DNA from: an uncultured Bacteroidales bacterium
Lineage (GTDB): Bacteria; Bacteroidota; Bacteroidia; Bacteroidales; F082
NCBI GenBank assembly: GCA_946407975.1
Contig: CAMJQC010000004.1
Location: 17,836-81,835, forward strand
Length of the DNA stretch: 64,000 nt
Direction of reading: 5' to 3'
Shown here: one piece after another, positions 17,761 through 27,311 of the stretch
Position numbering within the stretch: position 1 is the first letter of the stretch
Layout of the letters: each line of letters begins with the position of its first letter
Made by a program: the position numbers and the translations under genes
The notes under the pieces: generated by a model
The model's input: only the letters and a program-made list of their open reading frames with translations
Told to the model about the DNA's origin: nothing
Database searches by the model: none

Positions 17761-18735
17761 ATGAAGAACGTAGCAATTATTTGTGGTGGTGATTCTGGAG
17801 AATTTGAAATTTCCGTCAAAAGCGCCCATGTGGTGAAGAAGAATCTCGATCCTGAAAAGTATCTTTCTTACATCATCGTGGTTTCCAAGAAGGGCTGGTA
17901 TGGCCTTTTGGACAACGGACAGAAAGTGGATGTGGACAAGAACGATTTCTCGATCCGTGATGGCAAGAAACACGTTGTCTTTGACGTGGCTTTCAATGCT
18001 GTTCACGGCGAACCTGGTGAGAACGGCCCGCTTTCAGGCTATCTTGAGCTGATGGGCATTCCGTGCACGTCTTCAGGTCTTACCACTTGCGCCCTGACCT
18101 TCCACAAGGAGTTCTGCAAACGTCTGGCCTCTGCCTATGGCGCCTTAGTGGCTCCCTCGGTTGTAATCAACAAAGGCGAGGCCTATGATGTGAAGAGGAT
18201 TATCAAAATGTTGGGACTGCCCCTGTTCGTCAAACCGACCTGCAATGGCTCGAGCGTAGGCGTCACAAAGGTGAAGAAAGAGGCTGATTTCGTGCCAGCT
18301 GTGGAGACTGCTTTTGCGGCAGGTACCCAGGTGATGTGCGAGAAGTTCGTGAGTGGTCGTGAGTTTGGCTGCGGCGCCATGAAGTATGACGGAAAGATGA
18401 TGGTCTTTCCATTGACCGAAATCTGCAGTAAGAACGAGTTCTTCGATTACGAAGCCAAATATACGGCGGGAAAGTGCGATGAGATCACCCCTGCCAAGGT
18501 CGATCCTGATACCGAGATCGAAATCAAGGCGACGACGGCCATGCTTTACGACAAGCTGGAATGCAAAGGCTTTGTCCGTATGGATTACATCGTCTCCGAT
18601 GAAGGCGTGTTCTTCATCGAAGCCAATATCGTTCCTGGCATGTCGGAGGCCAGCATCATCCCCAAGCAGGCCGCCTGTTTCGGCTTCAGCCTGAAGCAGC
18701 TGTTCGGCATGGCCTTGGAAGATGCACTGAGATAA
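17761..18735 (+). CDS. ddl: D-alanine--D-alanine ligase
   Basis: Joins two D-alanines with ATP for the peptidoglycan stem peptide. 324 residues. ATP-grasp features are present: N-terminal CGGDSGEFEISVKSA, FNAVHGEPGENGPLSGYLEL, the ATP-binding LPLFVKPTCNGSSVGVTKV, the metal-binding FIEANIVPGMSEASIIPKQA. The start at 17761 gives the family N-terminus MKNVAIICGG. It is divergent from the PASTA gene and ends in a shared terminator with frr. Confidence 0.96.
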   Translation: MKNVAIICGGDSGEFEISVKSAHVVKKNLDPEKYLSYIIVVSKKGWYGLLDNGQKVDVDKNDFSIRDGKKHVVFDVAFNAVHGEPGENGPLSGYLELMGIPCTSSGLTTCALTFHKEFCKRLASAYGALVAPSVVINKGEAYDVKRIIKMLGLPLFVKPTCNGSSVGVTKVKKEADFVPAVETAFAAGTQVMCEKFVSGREFGCGAMKYDGKMMVFPLTEICSKNEFFDYEAKYTAGKCDEITPAKVDPDTEIEIKATTAMLYDKLECKGFVRMDYIVSDEGVFFIEANIVPGMSEASIIPKQAACFGFSLKQLFGMALEDALR

Positions 18736-18762
18736 ACTCACAAGCCTTTTGGACAATAGAAA

Positions 18763-18798
18763 CAAAAAAGTCTGCCAACCTCGGTTAGCAGACTTTTG
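18763..18798. terminator. Bidirectional terminator between ddl and frr
   Basis: Arms AAAAGTCTGCCAACC and GGTTAGCAGACTTTT with one mismatch and a short loop. A/T runs flank both sides, so it can stop the rightward ddl and the leftward frr transcripts. Confidence 0.85.
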
Positions 18799-18817
18799 TT
18801 ATTTATCGTCTGAATGA

Positions 18818-19381
18818 TCAAACGGTGAGGATATCCTTGGATTTCAATTCCACCAGTTCGTCTACCTTCTTGATGTACTTGTCGGTGAGTTTCTGAATCT
18901 CTTCCTGGAGCAGCTTGGACTCGTCTTCCGAGATGGTGTCCTTTTCCAGCTTCTTGGCTTCGTCGTTAGCGCTACGGCGGATGCCGCGGATGCCGACCTT
19001 AGCCTCTTCGGCCACGGTCTTGGTGCGCTTGACGAGCTCATGACGACGCTCTTCCGTCAATGGTGGCACGCTGATACGGAGGATTTCGCCGTTGTTCATC
19101 GGGTTGAAGCCCAGGTTGGCATTCAGGATGGCCTTGGCGATGTTGCCGAGGGCGCTCTTGTCGAAGGGCTGCACCACGATCATCCTGGCATCGGTGCATC
19201 CGATGTTGGCGGTCTGCTCGATGGGAACGGTCGTGCCATAATATTCAACCATAACGCCATTCAGCATCGCTGGACTGGCTTTGCCCGCCCGGATGCTCTG
19301 GAACTCGTGCTCCAAGTGCTTGATGGCATTTTCCATGCTTTCAGTAGCTTCGTCTAATACAAATTGAGATTCTTCAGTCAT
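18818..19381 (-). CDS. frr: Ribosome recycling factor
   Basis: Splits post-termination ribosomes together with EF-G. 187 residues, the standard length, from the ATG at 19381. An upstream in-frame start at 19405 is rejected because it lies inside the -7 promoter box. Motifs: SMENAIKHLEHEFQSIRAGKASPAML, GNIAKAILNANLGFNPMNNGEILRI, PPLTEERRHELVKRTKTVAEEAKVGIR. In many bacteria, including Bacteroidota, frr sits directly behind pyrH; here about 3.7 kb of other genes separates them. Confidence 0.97.
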   Translation of the reverse strand: MTEESQFVLDEATESMENAIKHLEHEFQSIRAGKASPAMLNGVMVEYYGTTVPIEQTANIGCTDARMIVVQPFDKSALGNIAKAILNANLGFNPMNNGEILRISVPPLTEERRHELVKRTKTVAEEAKVGIRGIRRSANDEAKKLEKDTISEDESKLLQEEIQKLTDKYIKKVDELVELKSKDILTV

Positions 19382-19402
19382 AGTGCTTTGTAAATTTGCG
19401 GA

Positions 19403-19410
19403 CAAAAATA
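19403..19410 (-). promoter_or_regulatory. -7 box for frr
   Basis: TATTTTTG on the minus strand, 21 bp before the frr ATG. It indicates that frr has its own promoter now that it is not next to pyrH. Confidence 0.55.
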
Positions 19411-19442
19411 AACTTTTTTTCTTTTTCTGGATTTGTTTTGCA

Positions 19443-20192
19443 TCATTTTTCTACAAAACCCGTTCCAAATAGTTCTTCAGAATTGGGATTTTTGTCCAAG
19501 GCGATTTCTCTCTTCTTTTTGTCAGTGTATACGATGTAAACGATCCACACGGTCAGAAGCACCGCCAGCAAAATGCCGGTCCGTACGTTGATTTCGGAGA
19601 AGAAGTTGTTCAAGGAATGGAAGGCGGCCACGGCCAGCAGGGAATTCGTCTTGTCGGCCACCAGTCCGATGCCCCAGCTTCCGAGCAGCAGAATGAAGAA
19701 AAAGAGGATGTTGGCCCCCGTCATTTGGAAGTTCAGGTGCCAAACGAACCAAAGCACGGTGACGATCAGAATGGAGGCAATCTTGGGCAAGGGGGAGAGC
19801 AGTGGCTGTAGGAAACCACGCCAGCCGATTTCTTCGAGCAGCCCGTACAGCAGAATGGTGATGACGGTTACGATAGGGAAGGTCCCTTTTGCAAAATAGG
19901 CCACCACGCTAATCAGCACCATCGGCAACAGCCAATAGATGGCAAAGGGAAAGATGAGATTGGAGTGCTTTCCTTTTAAAGTCATTTTGAACGGGATGCG
20001 AAAGGCCAATATGGCGACCAAAGCGCCTACGGCAGGTCCGATGCCTTGCAACAGGGTTTTCAGTACAGGCACATTGACGTTTTCCAACAAGTGGGTTTTA
20101 TTGGTCATGAATCGAAGCACAATGGCAATAACATAGAAAACCACAATAGCGGCTACCGTGGTTTTCCAGTTTTTCTTTTCTGTGGTGGGCAT
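19443..20192 (-). CDS. CPBP family intramembrane metalloprotease
   Basis: 249 residues, multi-spanning membrane protein of the CAAX protease/bacteriocin-processing (Abi, PF02517) family. The catalytic motifs are intact: E120-E121xxxR125 (LLEEIGWRGF), H152 (FVWHLNF) and H192xxxN196 (FHSLNN). About seven hydrophobic helices are visible. Substrates of bacterial members are mostly unknown; immunity to bacteriocins or processing of peptides are options. It lies between frr and an outer-membrane protein gene, inside the segment that splits pyrH from frr. Confidence 0.88.
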   Translation of the reverse strand: MPTTEKKNWKTTVAAIVVFYVIAIVLRFMTNKTHLLENVNVPVLKTLLQGIGPAVGALVAILAFRIPFKMTLKGKHSNLIFPFAIYWLLPMVLISVVAYFAKGTFPIVTVITILLYGLLEEIGWRGFLQPLLSPLPKIASILIVTVLWFVWHLNFQMTGANILFFFILLLGSWGIGLVADKTNSLLAVAAFHSLNNFFSEINVRTGILLAVLLTVWIVYIVYTDKKKREIALDKNPNSEELFGTGFVEK

Positions 20193-20299
20193 AGAATCGT
20201 ATGTTTTAAATCAATCGCATTACGATTAAAAGCTAAAAACGTTACGGGTTAATGTTGAATATATGTCAACATCTTTCGTTTTTTAGGTGTTGATGAATC

Positions 20300-20845
20300 T
20301 TACCATTCCATGCTAAAAGTTAACGAGAGGTTGGAAGGGTTCTCTTGGTTGTCATGAGAGTTTCCTGCCAGCCATTTGTAATCACTTTGCATAACGGTAA
20401 TATCGCCATAATAAGTGGCGCCTGCCAACAAGTTGAAAGCGAGGTCTTTCTTTGTTGCAATGCGTACGCCCACGGCTATATTGCCATAAGGCCCTATGTC
20501 TTTCTTGTGGTAAAATGCGCCAGCACGGATTCTTATGACAGGGCTTATTCTATTGTCGTTGAAGATATAACGGAATGATGCGTAAAAAGGAATGAGTATA
20601 TGATGGTTCAAGCTCATCTCGCAGCCTACCCCAGGACCAGTAAATATTCTATCGTTGAATTGATATCCATGAGTGGTAGATATAGTGTAGCAGTGAGCGA
20701 AAATATCGTTAAAACTACGGGCACCTCCTATCTCAAGGAATCCGTGGTATCCGTTCAGCGTATGATAAGGGTTCCCTTTCTTGTCTTGTGCGAACGACGT
20801 AATCGCCATGAATACGATGGCAAATGCCAGAATTGTCTTTTTCAT
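20300..20845 (-). CDS. Small outer-membrane beta-barrel protein
   Basis: 181 residues. Signal peptide MKKTILAFAIVFMAITSFAQ. The mature protein shows alternating strands typical of 8-stranded barrels (FLEIGGARSFN, ILIPFYASFRYIF, VIRIRAGAFYHK, YGNIAVGVRIAT, LAFNLLAGATYYGD) and ends in SLTFSMEW with a terminal aromatic residue, the signal for outer-membrane insertion. It resembles Bacteroidota porin-family hypothetical proteins. No ligand can be assigned. Confidence 0.78.
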   Translation of the reverse strand: MKKTILAFAIVFMAITSFAQDKKGNPYHTLNGYHGFLEIGGARSFNDIFAHCYTISTTHGYQFNDRIFTGPGVGCEMSLNHHILIPFYASFRYIFNDNRISPVIRIRAGAFYHKKDIGPYGNIAVGVRIATKKDLAFNLLAGATYYGDITVMQSDYKWLAGNSHDNQENPSNLSLTFSMEW

Positions 20846-20932
20846 ATTTAATTAGTTTTGACATTAATTAGACGTAAACAAATCTGATTAGCAACAAGGA
20901 TCATGCTGTTTTGCATTTTATTGTTAGGTCCG

Positions 20933-22819
20933 CTAATTCAAAGGCTTGTAAAGTCCAGTCAATACTGGGCTTTCCTTATGAGTATAGAAGCTGATTCCGT
21001 TGAGGGTTAGCGGCCGTTTTCCTCGGTTCCAGAGGAAGACTTTGATGGTCTTGCCTTGAGGACGGAGGTCGTCGTTGAAGATCACGGCATCGACAAGGTA
21101 GTTGTGGCCTGGCGGGATGAGATCGTTGGCATTTCCGGTGCCGTGCCAGAACAATAGCGAGTCGCTCTCGGCATCATGGACTTCGATGACCATGGTGCTG
21201 CCTACGAGCGTGTCGCGGCTTGTCACGTCGCCAATGATGCCGAAGTATTCGGTCTTGGCGTCAAGCGAATCGCCCGAGATGGTGAAGGCGTTGCCCCATT
21301 CCTGTCCTTCGGCATAAACATAAGGGGAATCGCCCAATGGGGTCACTAAAGGCGTGCTGTCTTGTATTGAGTCTTTGCTGAGGGTGAGATAACGCGAGGT
21401 GAACCAGTCTTTCTCATAAAGGAGATAGGGATAGTTCGCCACGGCGGTAATTTCCCAGATGGGGTTGACGTAATCGGTCCATCCGAAACCTAATAGCTTG
21501 CTATCGCCGTTGCTAAGCCAGTCGCGGAAGTCTTGCAGTTCCGTATAGCGGTCGAAAACGATACGGTTCTCAATGTTTGTCGGCTCCTGATAAAACTCGG
21601 CGGCTCTTCCGATCTCGGTACGAGTGGCGAAACGGATGGCATCGCCATATTGAGTTTGGTCTTCCTGCATCTTCACAGCAATTTGGTCAAAGCCTTGGTG
21701 ATACATGAGCTCGTAGTGTTTCCTTGTCGAGACCAAGGTGCTCGTACCAACGAAGAGCAGGATGAGGATGACGGCAACTGTTTGCCATTTGGTCATCGTG
21801 TCGTTCTTGTATAGCGAGAAGGCGACGATGACGACAAAGGGGTAGCTGAAGATGAGCGTGCTTTGTTGCAGAATGGGTTCGCGGAGCAGGGAATAGACGT
21901 AGGCCACCCCGTAGGCGATGAGAAACCAAGCGATGGCGGCCCAGCGGATAGGATAGCGGCGTTTCTGTCTTCGGCCCAAAATGAGGGGCAACAGGATGAG
22001 AATGCCGACGGTGAACATGAACAGCGGAGCGTAGTTCATCGTATATTGCACGAAGTCGAGCAGAAAGCTGGGCTTGGGCATGGTGAGCCAACCTCCGATA
22101 CCGCCTTCCTCGATGAGCTGATGGTAGAAGATGGGCAGGTTAGGGCTGTAAAGCAAAACTGCTCCGATACCACTCAGCCAATAGGCCTTGCGACGGTCTT
22201 TGGGCAAGAAGAAGAGACCTGTGAGAAACAACAGTCCCGCTTGAGCCGTGGAGAACGAGTGTGTCAAGGCAGCCAAGGCGGCGGCGATGGCAAAGCCGAT
22301 GCAGGTGCCAACTTTGGGCTTATGGTCATCGAAGAGAATCTTGTTCCAAAAGACGGCGAAGAGCAAGACGGCAAACAGACCTGCTATGTAAGGGCGTGCC
22401 AGCTGGCTGTAGAAGACGGTGAACTGACTCACTGCGAAGAAAGCCGCCGAGAGCAAGCCCACCTTGCTGTTGAACCACTGCTTTCCAACGACGTAAATAA
22501 GATAAATGGAAACGATGCCCATCAGGGCAAAGGGCAACTTGACCCAGAACTCGCTCCAACCGAAGATTTTGACCCATAGAGAAAGGAAAAACTGTATGCC
22601 GGCAGGATGGGTGTCGACCAGGATGCCTTTTGTAACCAAGTCGTGCAAGTTGTCAAAGTCGGTGCGTCCCAATGCACTGAACTCATCGTGCATGAAGGGC
22701 ACCTGACCTAGCTTCCACAAACGGAGCACTGCCGCTACCAGCAGGATGATAGCCAGTAACAGATAGTCCAGGCGGATGTCAGTTTTATTTCGGATTCTAC
22801 GCAGATGGTGATGTCTCAT
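20933..22819 (-). CDS. GT39-type membrane glycosyltransferase
   Basis: 628 residues. The N-terminal half is a polytopic membrane domain (about ten helices) of the dolichyl/undecaprenyl-phosphate-mannose transferase family (PMT/ArnT, PF13231). The conserved acidic pair just after helix 1 is present (PFMHDEFSAL, D45-E46). The C-terminal 230 residues are a soluble periplasmic beta-rich domain. Such enzymes move sugars from a polyprenyl-phosphate carrier to lipid A, protein or glycans at the periplasmic face; the acceptor cannot be told. It follows the four-helix-bundle remnant by 19 bp. Confidence 0.85.
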   Translation of the reverse strand: MRHHHLRRIRNKTDIRLDYLLLAIILLVAAVLRLWKLGQVPFMHDEFSALGRTDFDNLHDLVTKGILVDTHPAGIQFFLSLWVKIFGWSEFWVKLPFALMGIVSIYLIYVVGKQWFNSKVGLLSAAFFAVSQFTVFYSQLARPYIAGLFAVLLFAVFWNKILFDDHKPKVGTCIGFAIAAALAALTHSFSTAQAGLLFLTGLFFLPKDRRKAYWLSGIGAVLLYSPNLPIFYHQLIEEGGIGGWLTMPKPSFLLDFVQYTMNYAPLFMFTVGILILLPLILGRRQKRRYPIRWAAIAWFLIAYGVAYVYSLLREPILQQSTLIFSYPFVVIVAFSLYKNDTMTKWQTVAVILILLFVGTSTLVSTRKHYELMYHQGFDQIAVKMQEDQTQYGDAIRFATRTEIGRAAEFYQEPTNIENRIVFDRYTELQDFRDWLSNGDSKLLGFGWTDYVNPIWEITAVANYPYLLYEKDWFTSRYLTLSKDSIQDSTPLVTPLGDSPYVYAEGQEWGNAFTISGDSLDAKTEYFGIIGDVTSRDTLVGSTMVIEVHDAESDSLLFWHGTGNANDLIPPGHNYLVDAVIFNDDLRPQGKTIKVFLWNRGKRPLTLNGISFYTHKESPVLTGLYKPLN

Positions 22820-22838
22820 TTATCAGTTGTTCAGTTGA

Positions 22839-23072
22839 TTAGTCTCGCGAGTCTTTTGTTATGCTGTTGAATATCCTATTTAGTTCTTGGCATTTATTGT
22901 TGATGTCTTCGAATTCAGTAGAAGTCAAATAATCTGTCCTATAAAGGAGTTGAAGCCCAAAATTGGTTTCAGCACATCGCTTTAAGCGAAATTTAGGTCT
23001 TTGCAGTGAAATGTATTCGCCGTCTTTTTGCACAGTTAGCTTTTTTGTGCAGTTAACTGAACAACTATTTCG
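22839..23072 (-). pseudogene. Remnant of a four-helix-bundle (S23/IVS-type) protein gene
   Basis: The frame is open from just after a stop at 23073 to the TAA/TGA at 22839, but has no good start (a GTG at 23033 at best). The last 50 residues, CAETNFGLQLLYRTDYLTSTEFEDINNKCQEL..., match the last two helices of four-helix-bundle proteins (TIGR02436), normally about 115-125 residues. The N-terminal half, with its conserved LR.S.SI.ANI.E pattern, is missing and the remnant abuts the pyrH stop. It is thus likely a decayed copy, perhaps cut off when this segment was rearranged. A short functional peptide cannot be excluded. Confidence 0.6.
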
Positions 23073-23772
23073 TCACAGTAGTGCCGATGTCCTCGCCTTT
23101 CAACACCTTCATCAGGTTGCCACGGGTGTTCATGTCGAAGACATACATGGGCATGTTGTTTTCCTTGCAGAGGGTGAAGGCGGTCATGTCCATTACCTTG
23201 AGGTTGCGGTTGTAGGCTTCGTCGTATGTGAGATGCTGGAACTTGGTGGCAGTAGGATCCTTTTCAGGGTCGGCGGTGTAGATGCCGTCCACGCGGGTGC
23301 CTTTCAGAATGATGTCGGCTTTGATCTCGACGGCACGCAAGGCGGAACCGGTGTCGGTAGTAAAGAAAGGATTGCCCGTGCCGGCGCCCATGATGACGAT
23401 ATGGCCTTCTTCGAGCAGTTTAATGGCTTTGGCACTGCTCATGGTGTCGCAGATGCGGTCGATGAAAAGACCCGACAGCAGGGTGGCCTTCTGGCCTTTG
23501 CCTTGCAGGGTGGATTGCATGGCCATCGAGTTGATGACGGTGGCGAGCATGCCCATATAGTCGCCCTGGATGCGGTCCATGCCTTGGCTGGCGCCTTGCA
23601 GGCCACGGAAAATGTTGCCGCCACCGATAACTATGCCAATCTGTACGCCCGTCTTGGCCGCTTCGATAATTTCATCGGCATATTCATTCAGACGTTGTGG
23701 GTCGATGCCGTATTGCTGGCTGCCCATGAGGGCTTCGCCGCTGAGTTTTAAAAGTACTCTCTTGTATTTCAT
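23065..23772 (-). CDS. pyrH: UMP kinase
   Basis: Phosphorylates UMP to UDP with ATP; hexameric amino-acid-kinase fold. 235 residues. Motifs: KRVLLKLSGEALMG at the N-terminus, GIVIGGGNIFRG for phosphate binding, GMLATVINSMAMQ, MGAGTGNPFFTTDTGSALRA and the C-terminal NLMKVLKGEDIGTTV. Start MKYKRVLLKLSG is the family start. secA lies upstream on the same strand, separated by a terminator-like hairpin; frr is not adjacent, contrary to the usual order. Confidence 0.97.
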   Translation of the reverse strand: MKYKRVLLKLSGEALMGSQQYGIDPQRLNEYADEIIEAAKTGVQIGIVIGGGNIFRGLQGASQGMDRIQGDYMGMLATVINSMAMQSTLQGKGQKATLLSGLFIDRICDTMSSAKAIKLLEEGHIVIMGAGTGNPFFTTDTGSALRAVEIKADIILKGTRVDGIYTADPEKDPTATKFQHLTYDEAYNRNLKVMDMTAFTLCKENNMPMYVFDMNTRGNLMKVLKGEDIGTTVTK

Positions 23773-23836
23773 AATGGTAAATGTTTGTTTCCGTTAATTG
23801 TGCAAAATTAATAAAAAAGGCGTTTGATTTGGAAGA

Positions 23837-23883
23837 TAAAAAGAGACGCGAAACAAATGGAAAACACCATTGTTTCGCGTCTC
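23837..23883 (-). terminator. Hairpin terminator after secA
   Basis: An almost perfect inverted repeat (arms from GAGACGCGAAACAA to TTGTTTCGCGTCTC, one bulged base) with a short loop, followed on the minus strand by TTTTT. It ends the secA transcript. Its GAGACGCG arm is shared with the hairpin at 59235. Confidence 0.75.
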
Positions 23884-23906
23884 AAATGCATAAAGCTTTA
23901 AAACGT

Positions 23907-26900
23907 TTATTCTGCTCCGGCTTCTGTTCTTCCGTGACAGTTTTTGTATTTCTTGCCGCTACCACAAGGACAGGGATCGTTGCGGCCTACTTTCTTTTCC
24001 ACACGGATGGGCTGGGTGATCTGTCGCTCTTGCGTGTTGCTGTGCGACTGGGTCAGCAGGTCGTTGCGCTGTTCCTTGATCTTGGAACGGTCGATGCCTT
24101 GGGCGCGGTGTTCGCGGACGGTGTCGGCGTTTTGCACTGGGATATCAGCTAGCATAAGGAAGGAAATGACGTCTTCGTTGATCTTCTCCAGCATGGCTTT
24201 GAAGAGGTTGAACGATTCGAGCTTGTAGATGACCAGTGGGTCTTTCTGCTCGTAGGTGGCGTTCTGCACGGATTCCTTCAGGTCGTCGAGTTCACGTAAG
24301 TGTTCCTTCCAGGCGTTGTCGATGAGGCCCAAGGTGATGCTCTTCTCGATGCTCAGGGTCACCTCGCGTGCTCCGTTTTCAACGGCTTTCTTGAGGTTGA
24401 CGATGATGTTCATGCCACGTTTGCCGTCGGTGATGGGGATGGCGATGTTCTCAAAGTGCGTCTGACGCTCATACACGTTCTTGATGACGGGCATGGTCTT
24501 TTCGCCAATGATACGCGATTTCTCACGGTAGTGCTCTAATGCTGAATCGAAGAGCCTATCGGCCAGCTCCACTTCTTTTAGTTTATCGAATTCCTCTTCG
24601 CTGAAAGGGAGGTCAATGCCCATGCCGGCAAGCACGGCCATCTGCAGGCCTTCGTAGTCGCGTGCATCAGAATACTCGTTGATCAGGCGCTCTCCATAGT
24701 CGTACATCATGTTGTTGATATCGATGGAGAGTCGTTCCCCGAACAGGGCGTGATGACGTTTTTTGTAGATGACCTCACGCTGGGCGTTCATTACGTCGTC
24801 GTATTCGAGCAGGTGCTTACGTACGCCGAAGTGGTTCTCTTCGACTTTCTTCTGCGCTTTCTCGATCTGTTTGGTGATCATGGGGTGCTGGATGACTTCG
24901 CCTTCCTGCAGACCCATGCGGTCCATGATGCCGGCAATACGCTCGGAGCCGAACATGCGCATCAGGTTGTCTTCCAACGAGACGTAGAACTGAGAGCTGC
25001 CAGGGTCGCCTTGACGACCGGAACGGCCTCTCAACTGACGGTCGACACGACGCGACTCATGACGCTCGGTGCCGATGATGGCCAAACCGCCTGCTTCTTT
25101 CACTCCAGGTCCCAACTTGATATCGGTACCACGGCCTGCCATGTTGGTGGCGATAGTAACGGTACCTGCCTGACCTGCCTCCTTGACAATCTGTGCTTCC
25201 TTGAAGTGCAGTTTGGCGTTCAACACGTTGTGCGGGATGCCTTTGCGGGTGAGCAGTCGGCTGAGCAACTCGGAGATTTCGACGGAAGTAGTACCGACCA
25301 GTACAGGACGGCCTTCTTTCACCAGGGATTGGATTTCGTCGGTGACGGCGTTGTATTTCTCGCGCTTGGTCTTGTAGATCATGTCCTCCATGTCGATACG
25401 GGCGATGGGCTTGTTGGTGGGGATGACCACTACATCGAGTTTGTAGATGTCCCAGAACTCGCCAGCCTCGGTCTCAGCGGTACCTGTCATACCGGCCAGC
25501 TTGTGATACATGCGGAAGTAGTTCTGCAAGGTGATAGTGGCGTAGGTCTGTGTGGCGGCTTCTACCTTCACGTTTTCCTTGGCCTCTACAGCCTGGTGCA
25601 GACCATCGCTCCAACGGCGGCCTTCCATGATACGGCCCGTCTGTTCATCGACGATCTTGATCTTGTTGTCCATAATGACGTAGTCTACGTCTTTTTCGAA
25701 CAGGGTGTAGGCCTTCAGCAGCTGATGCACGGTGTGCAGGCGCTCCGATTTCTCGCCGAAGTCACGCATGATTTCGGCCTTGCGAAGCACTTTTTCATCG
25801 TTGCTGATGTTTTCTTTTTCCAGCTCTGCAATCTCGGAACCGACATCGGGAAGGATGAAGAAATCGGGTGTCTTATAGGCGCTGGTGAGCGCGTCAATGC
25901 CTTTTTCAGTTAGGTCGACGGTATTGAGCTTTTCGTCGATAACGAAGTAGAGTTCGTCGTCGATGATATGCATGTTTTCGTTGCGGTTTTGCATATAAAA
26001 GCCTTCAGTCTTCTGCAAAAGGGCCTTCATGCCTTCTTCACTGAGGAACTTGATGAGGGCGTTGTTCTTAGGCAGACCTCTGTAGGAGCGGAAGAGCTGG
26101 TCGGCGCCGTGCCTCTTCTCCTCTTCGGTGGCGTTGGGATTGGTGAGGATGCGTTTGGCCTCGGCCAGAATCTTGGTCACATAGGCCTTCTGTGCCTCGT
26201 AAAGCTTTACCACATCGGGCTTGAGTTGGTCAAACTCTTGCTGATCCCCACGTGGAGTAGGACCGGAGATGATCAAAGGCGTACGGGCATCGTCAATCAA
26301 CACGGAGTCCACCTCGTCGACAATGGCATAATGGTGCTTGCGTTGGACGAGTTCTTCGGGGTTGCTGGTCATGTTGTCACGCAGGTAGTCGAAACCGAAC
26401 TCGTTGTTGGTACCATAGGTGATATCGGCCAGATAGGCTCTGCGGCGTTCGGACGAGTTGGGCTCGTGCTTGTCGATGCAGTCAACGGTGAGGCCGAGGA
26501 ACTCATACATGGCGCCCATCCACTCGGAGTCACGTTTGGCCAGATAATCGTTCACGGTGACAACGTGGACGCCTTTGCCGGCAAGGGCATTCAGATAGAC
26601 AGGAAGGGTGGCGACGAGGGTCTTGCCTTCACCAGTGGCCATCTCGGCGATCTTGCCTTGGTGCAGGACGATACCGCCAATGATTTGCACATCGTAGTGG
26701 ACCATATCCCATGTCACCATGTTTCCGCCAGCCATCCAACTGTTCTTATAGTAAGCCTTGTCGCCCACGATGTTGACGTGTTCATATTTGGCGGCCAATT
26801 CCCGGTCGAGGTCTGTAGCGGTCACTTCTACCGTCTCATGTTCGCAGAAGTATTTTGCTGCTGCTTTCACCACGGAGAAGGCTTCGGGCAGGATTTCATT

Positions 26901-27209
26901 AAGGGTGTCCTCGATGATTTCCAATTCGCGTTTCTCCAACTTGTCAATTTGGTTGTAGATCTTTTCCTTTTCATCCGGATCCATGTCGTAGCCGGCTTCG
27001 GCCTTGGCCTTAAGTGCGTTCATCTCGTCTACGACACTGGCAGTCTTGCTTTTGATATATTCTTTGAACTCGACGGTCTTGTGCCTCAAGGAGTCGATGT
27101 CAAGTTTTTCTATGCTTTCGTAAGCTTTCAGCGTCTTTTGCAAGATGGGCTGCAGGGCTTTGTTATCGCGTGTGGCTTTGTCGCCAAATAGTTTCTTGAA
27201 AAATCCCAT
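23907..27209 (-). CDS. secA: Preprotein translocase ATPase SecA
   Basis: The motor that drives unfolded proteins through SecYEG. 1100 residues, long compared with about 900 in E. coli but normal for Bacteroidota, which carry an insertion in the motor region (here about residues 315-430). Walker A: ATGEGKT; Walker [14 protein letters not shown]; helicase motifs [17 protein letters not shown] and [18 protein letters not shown]. The C-terminus ends with the zinc/SecB-binding motif: C1080, C1082, C1091, H1092. It exports the many signal-peptide proteins seen in this window, including T9SS cargo. Confidence 0.98.
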   Translation of the reverse strand: MGFFKKLFGDKATRDNKALQPILQKTLKAYESIEKLDIDSLRHKTVEFKEYIKSKTASVVDEMNALKAKAEAGYDMDPDEKEKIYNQIDKLEKRELEIIEDTLNEILPEAFSVVKAAAKYFCEHETVEVTATDLDRELAAKYEHVNIVGDKAYYKNSWMAGGNMVTWDMVHYDVQIIGGIVLHQGKIAEMATGEGKTLVATLPVYLNALAGKGVHVVTVNDYLAKRDSEWMGAMYEFLGLTVDCIDKHEPNSSERRRAYLADITYGTNNEFGFDYLRDNMTSNPEELVQRKHHYAIVDEVDSVLIDDARTPLIISGPTPRGDQQEFDQLKPDVVKLYEAQKAYVTKILAEAKRILTNPNATEEEKRHGADQLFRSYRGLPKNNALIKFLSEEGMKALLQKTEGFYMQNRNENMHIIDDELYFVIDEKLNTVDLTEKGIDALTSAYKTPDFFILPDVGSEIAELEKENISNDEKVLRKAEIMRDFGEKSERLHTVHQLLKAYTLFEKDVDYVIMDNKIKIVDEQTGRIMEGRRWSDGLHQAVEAKENVKVEAATQTYATITLQNYFRMYHKLAGMTGTAETEAGEFWDIYKLDVVVIPTNKPIARIDMEDMIYKTKREKYNAVTDEIQSLVKEGRPVLVGTTSVEISELLSRLLTRKGIPHNVLNAKLHFKEAQIVKEAGQAGTVTIATNMAGRGTDIKLGPGVKEAGGLAIIGTERHESRRVDRQLRGRSGRQGDPGSSQFYVSLEDNLMRMFGSERIAGIMDRMGLQEGEVIQHPMITKQIEKAQKKVEENHFGVRKHLLEYDDVMNAQREVIYKKRHHALFGERLSIDINNMMYDYGERLINEYSDARDYEGLQMAVLAGMGIDLPFSEEEFDKLKEVELADRLFDSALEHYREKSRIIGEKTMPVIKNVYERQTHFENIAIPITDGKRGMNIIVNLKKAVENGAREVTLSIEKSITLGLIDNAWKEHLRELDDLKESVQNATYEQKDPLVIYKLESFNLFKAMLEKINEDVISFLMLADIPVQNADTVREHRAQGIDRSKIKEQRNDLLTQSHSNTQERQITQPIRVEKKVGRNDPCPCGSGKKYKNCHGRTEAGAE

Positions 27210-27253
27210 AGTTTATTTTGTGTAAATAGACTTAAAAAGTGTCAAAAATCGTG

Positions 27254-27261
27254 CAAAGGTA
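27254..27261 (-). promoter_or_regulatory. -7 box for secA
   Basis: TACCTTTG on the minus strand, 44 bp before the secA start. Confidence 0.55.
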
Positions 27262-27311
27262 ACGAATTTCTGAATTTTGGCAGACAGATGCGACAAAAAG
27301 GCAGCAGTTTT

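Noticed and set aside
20252-20272. Inverted repeat ATGTTGA/TCAACAT between the barrel protein and the CAAX protease genes.
   Set aside because: Short arms, no T run and no promoter relation; could be chance in an A/T-rich gap.
24750-25913. 387-residue plus-strand frame inside secA.
   Set aside because: It is the shadow of the very long secA coding sequence on the other strand; the same holds for the frames at 14991-16133 and 36709-38406.
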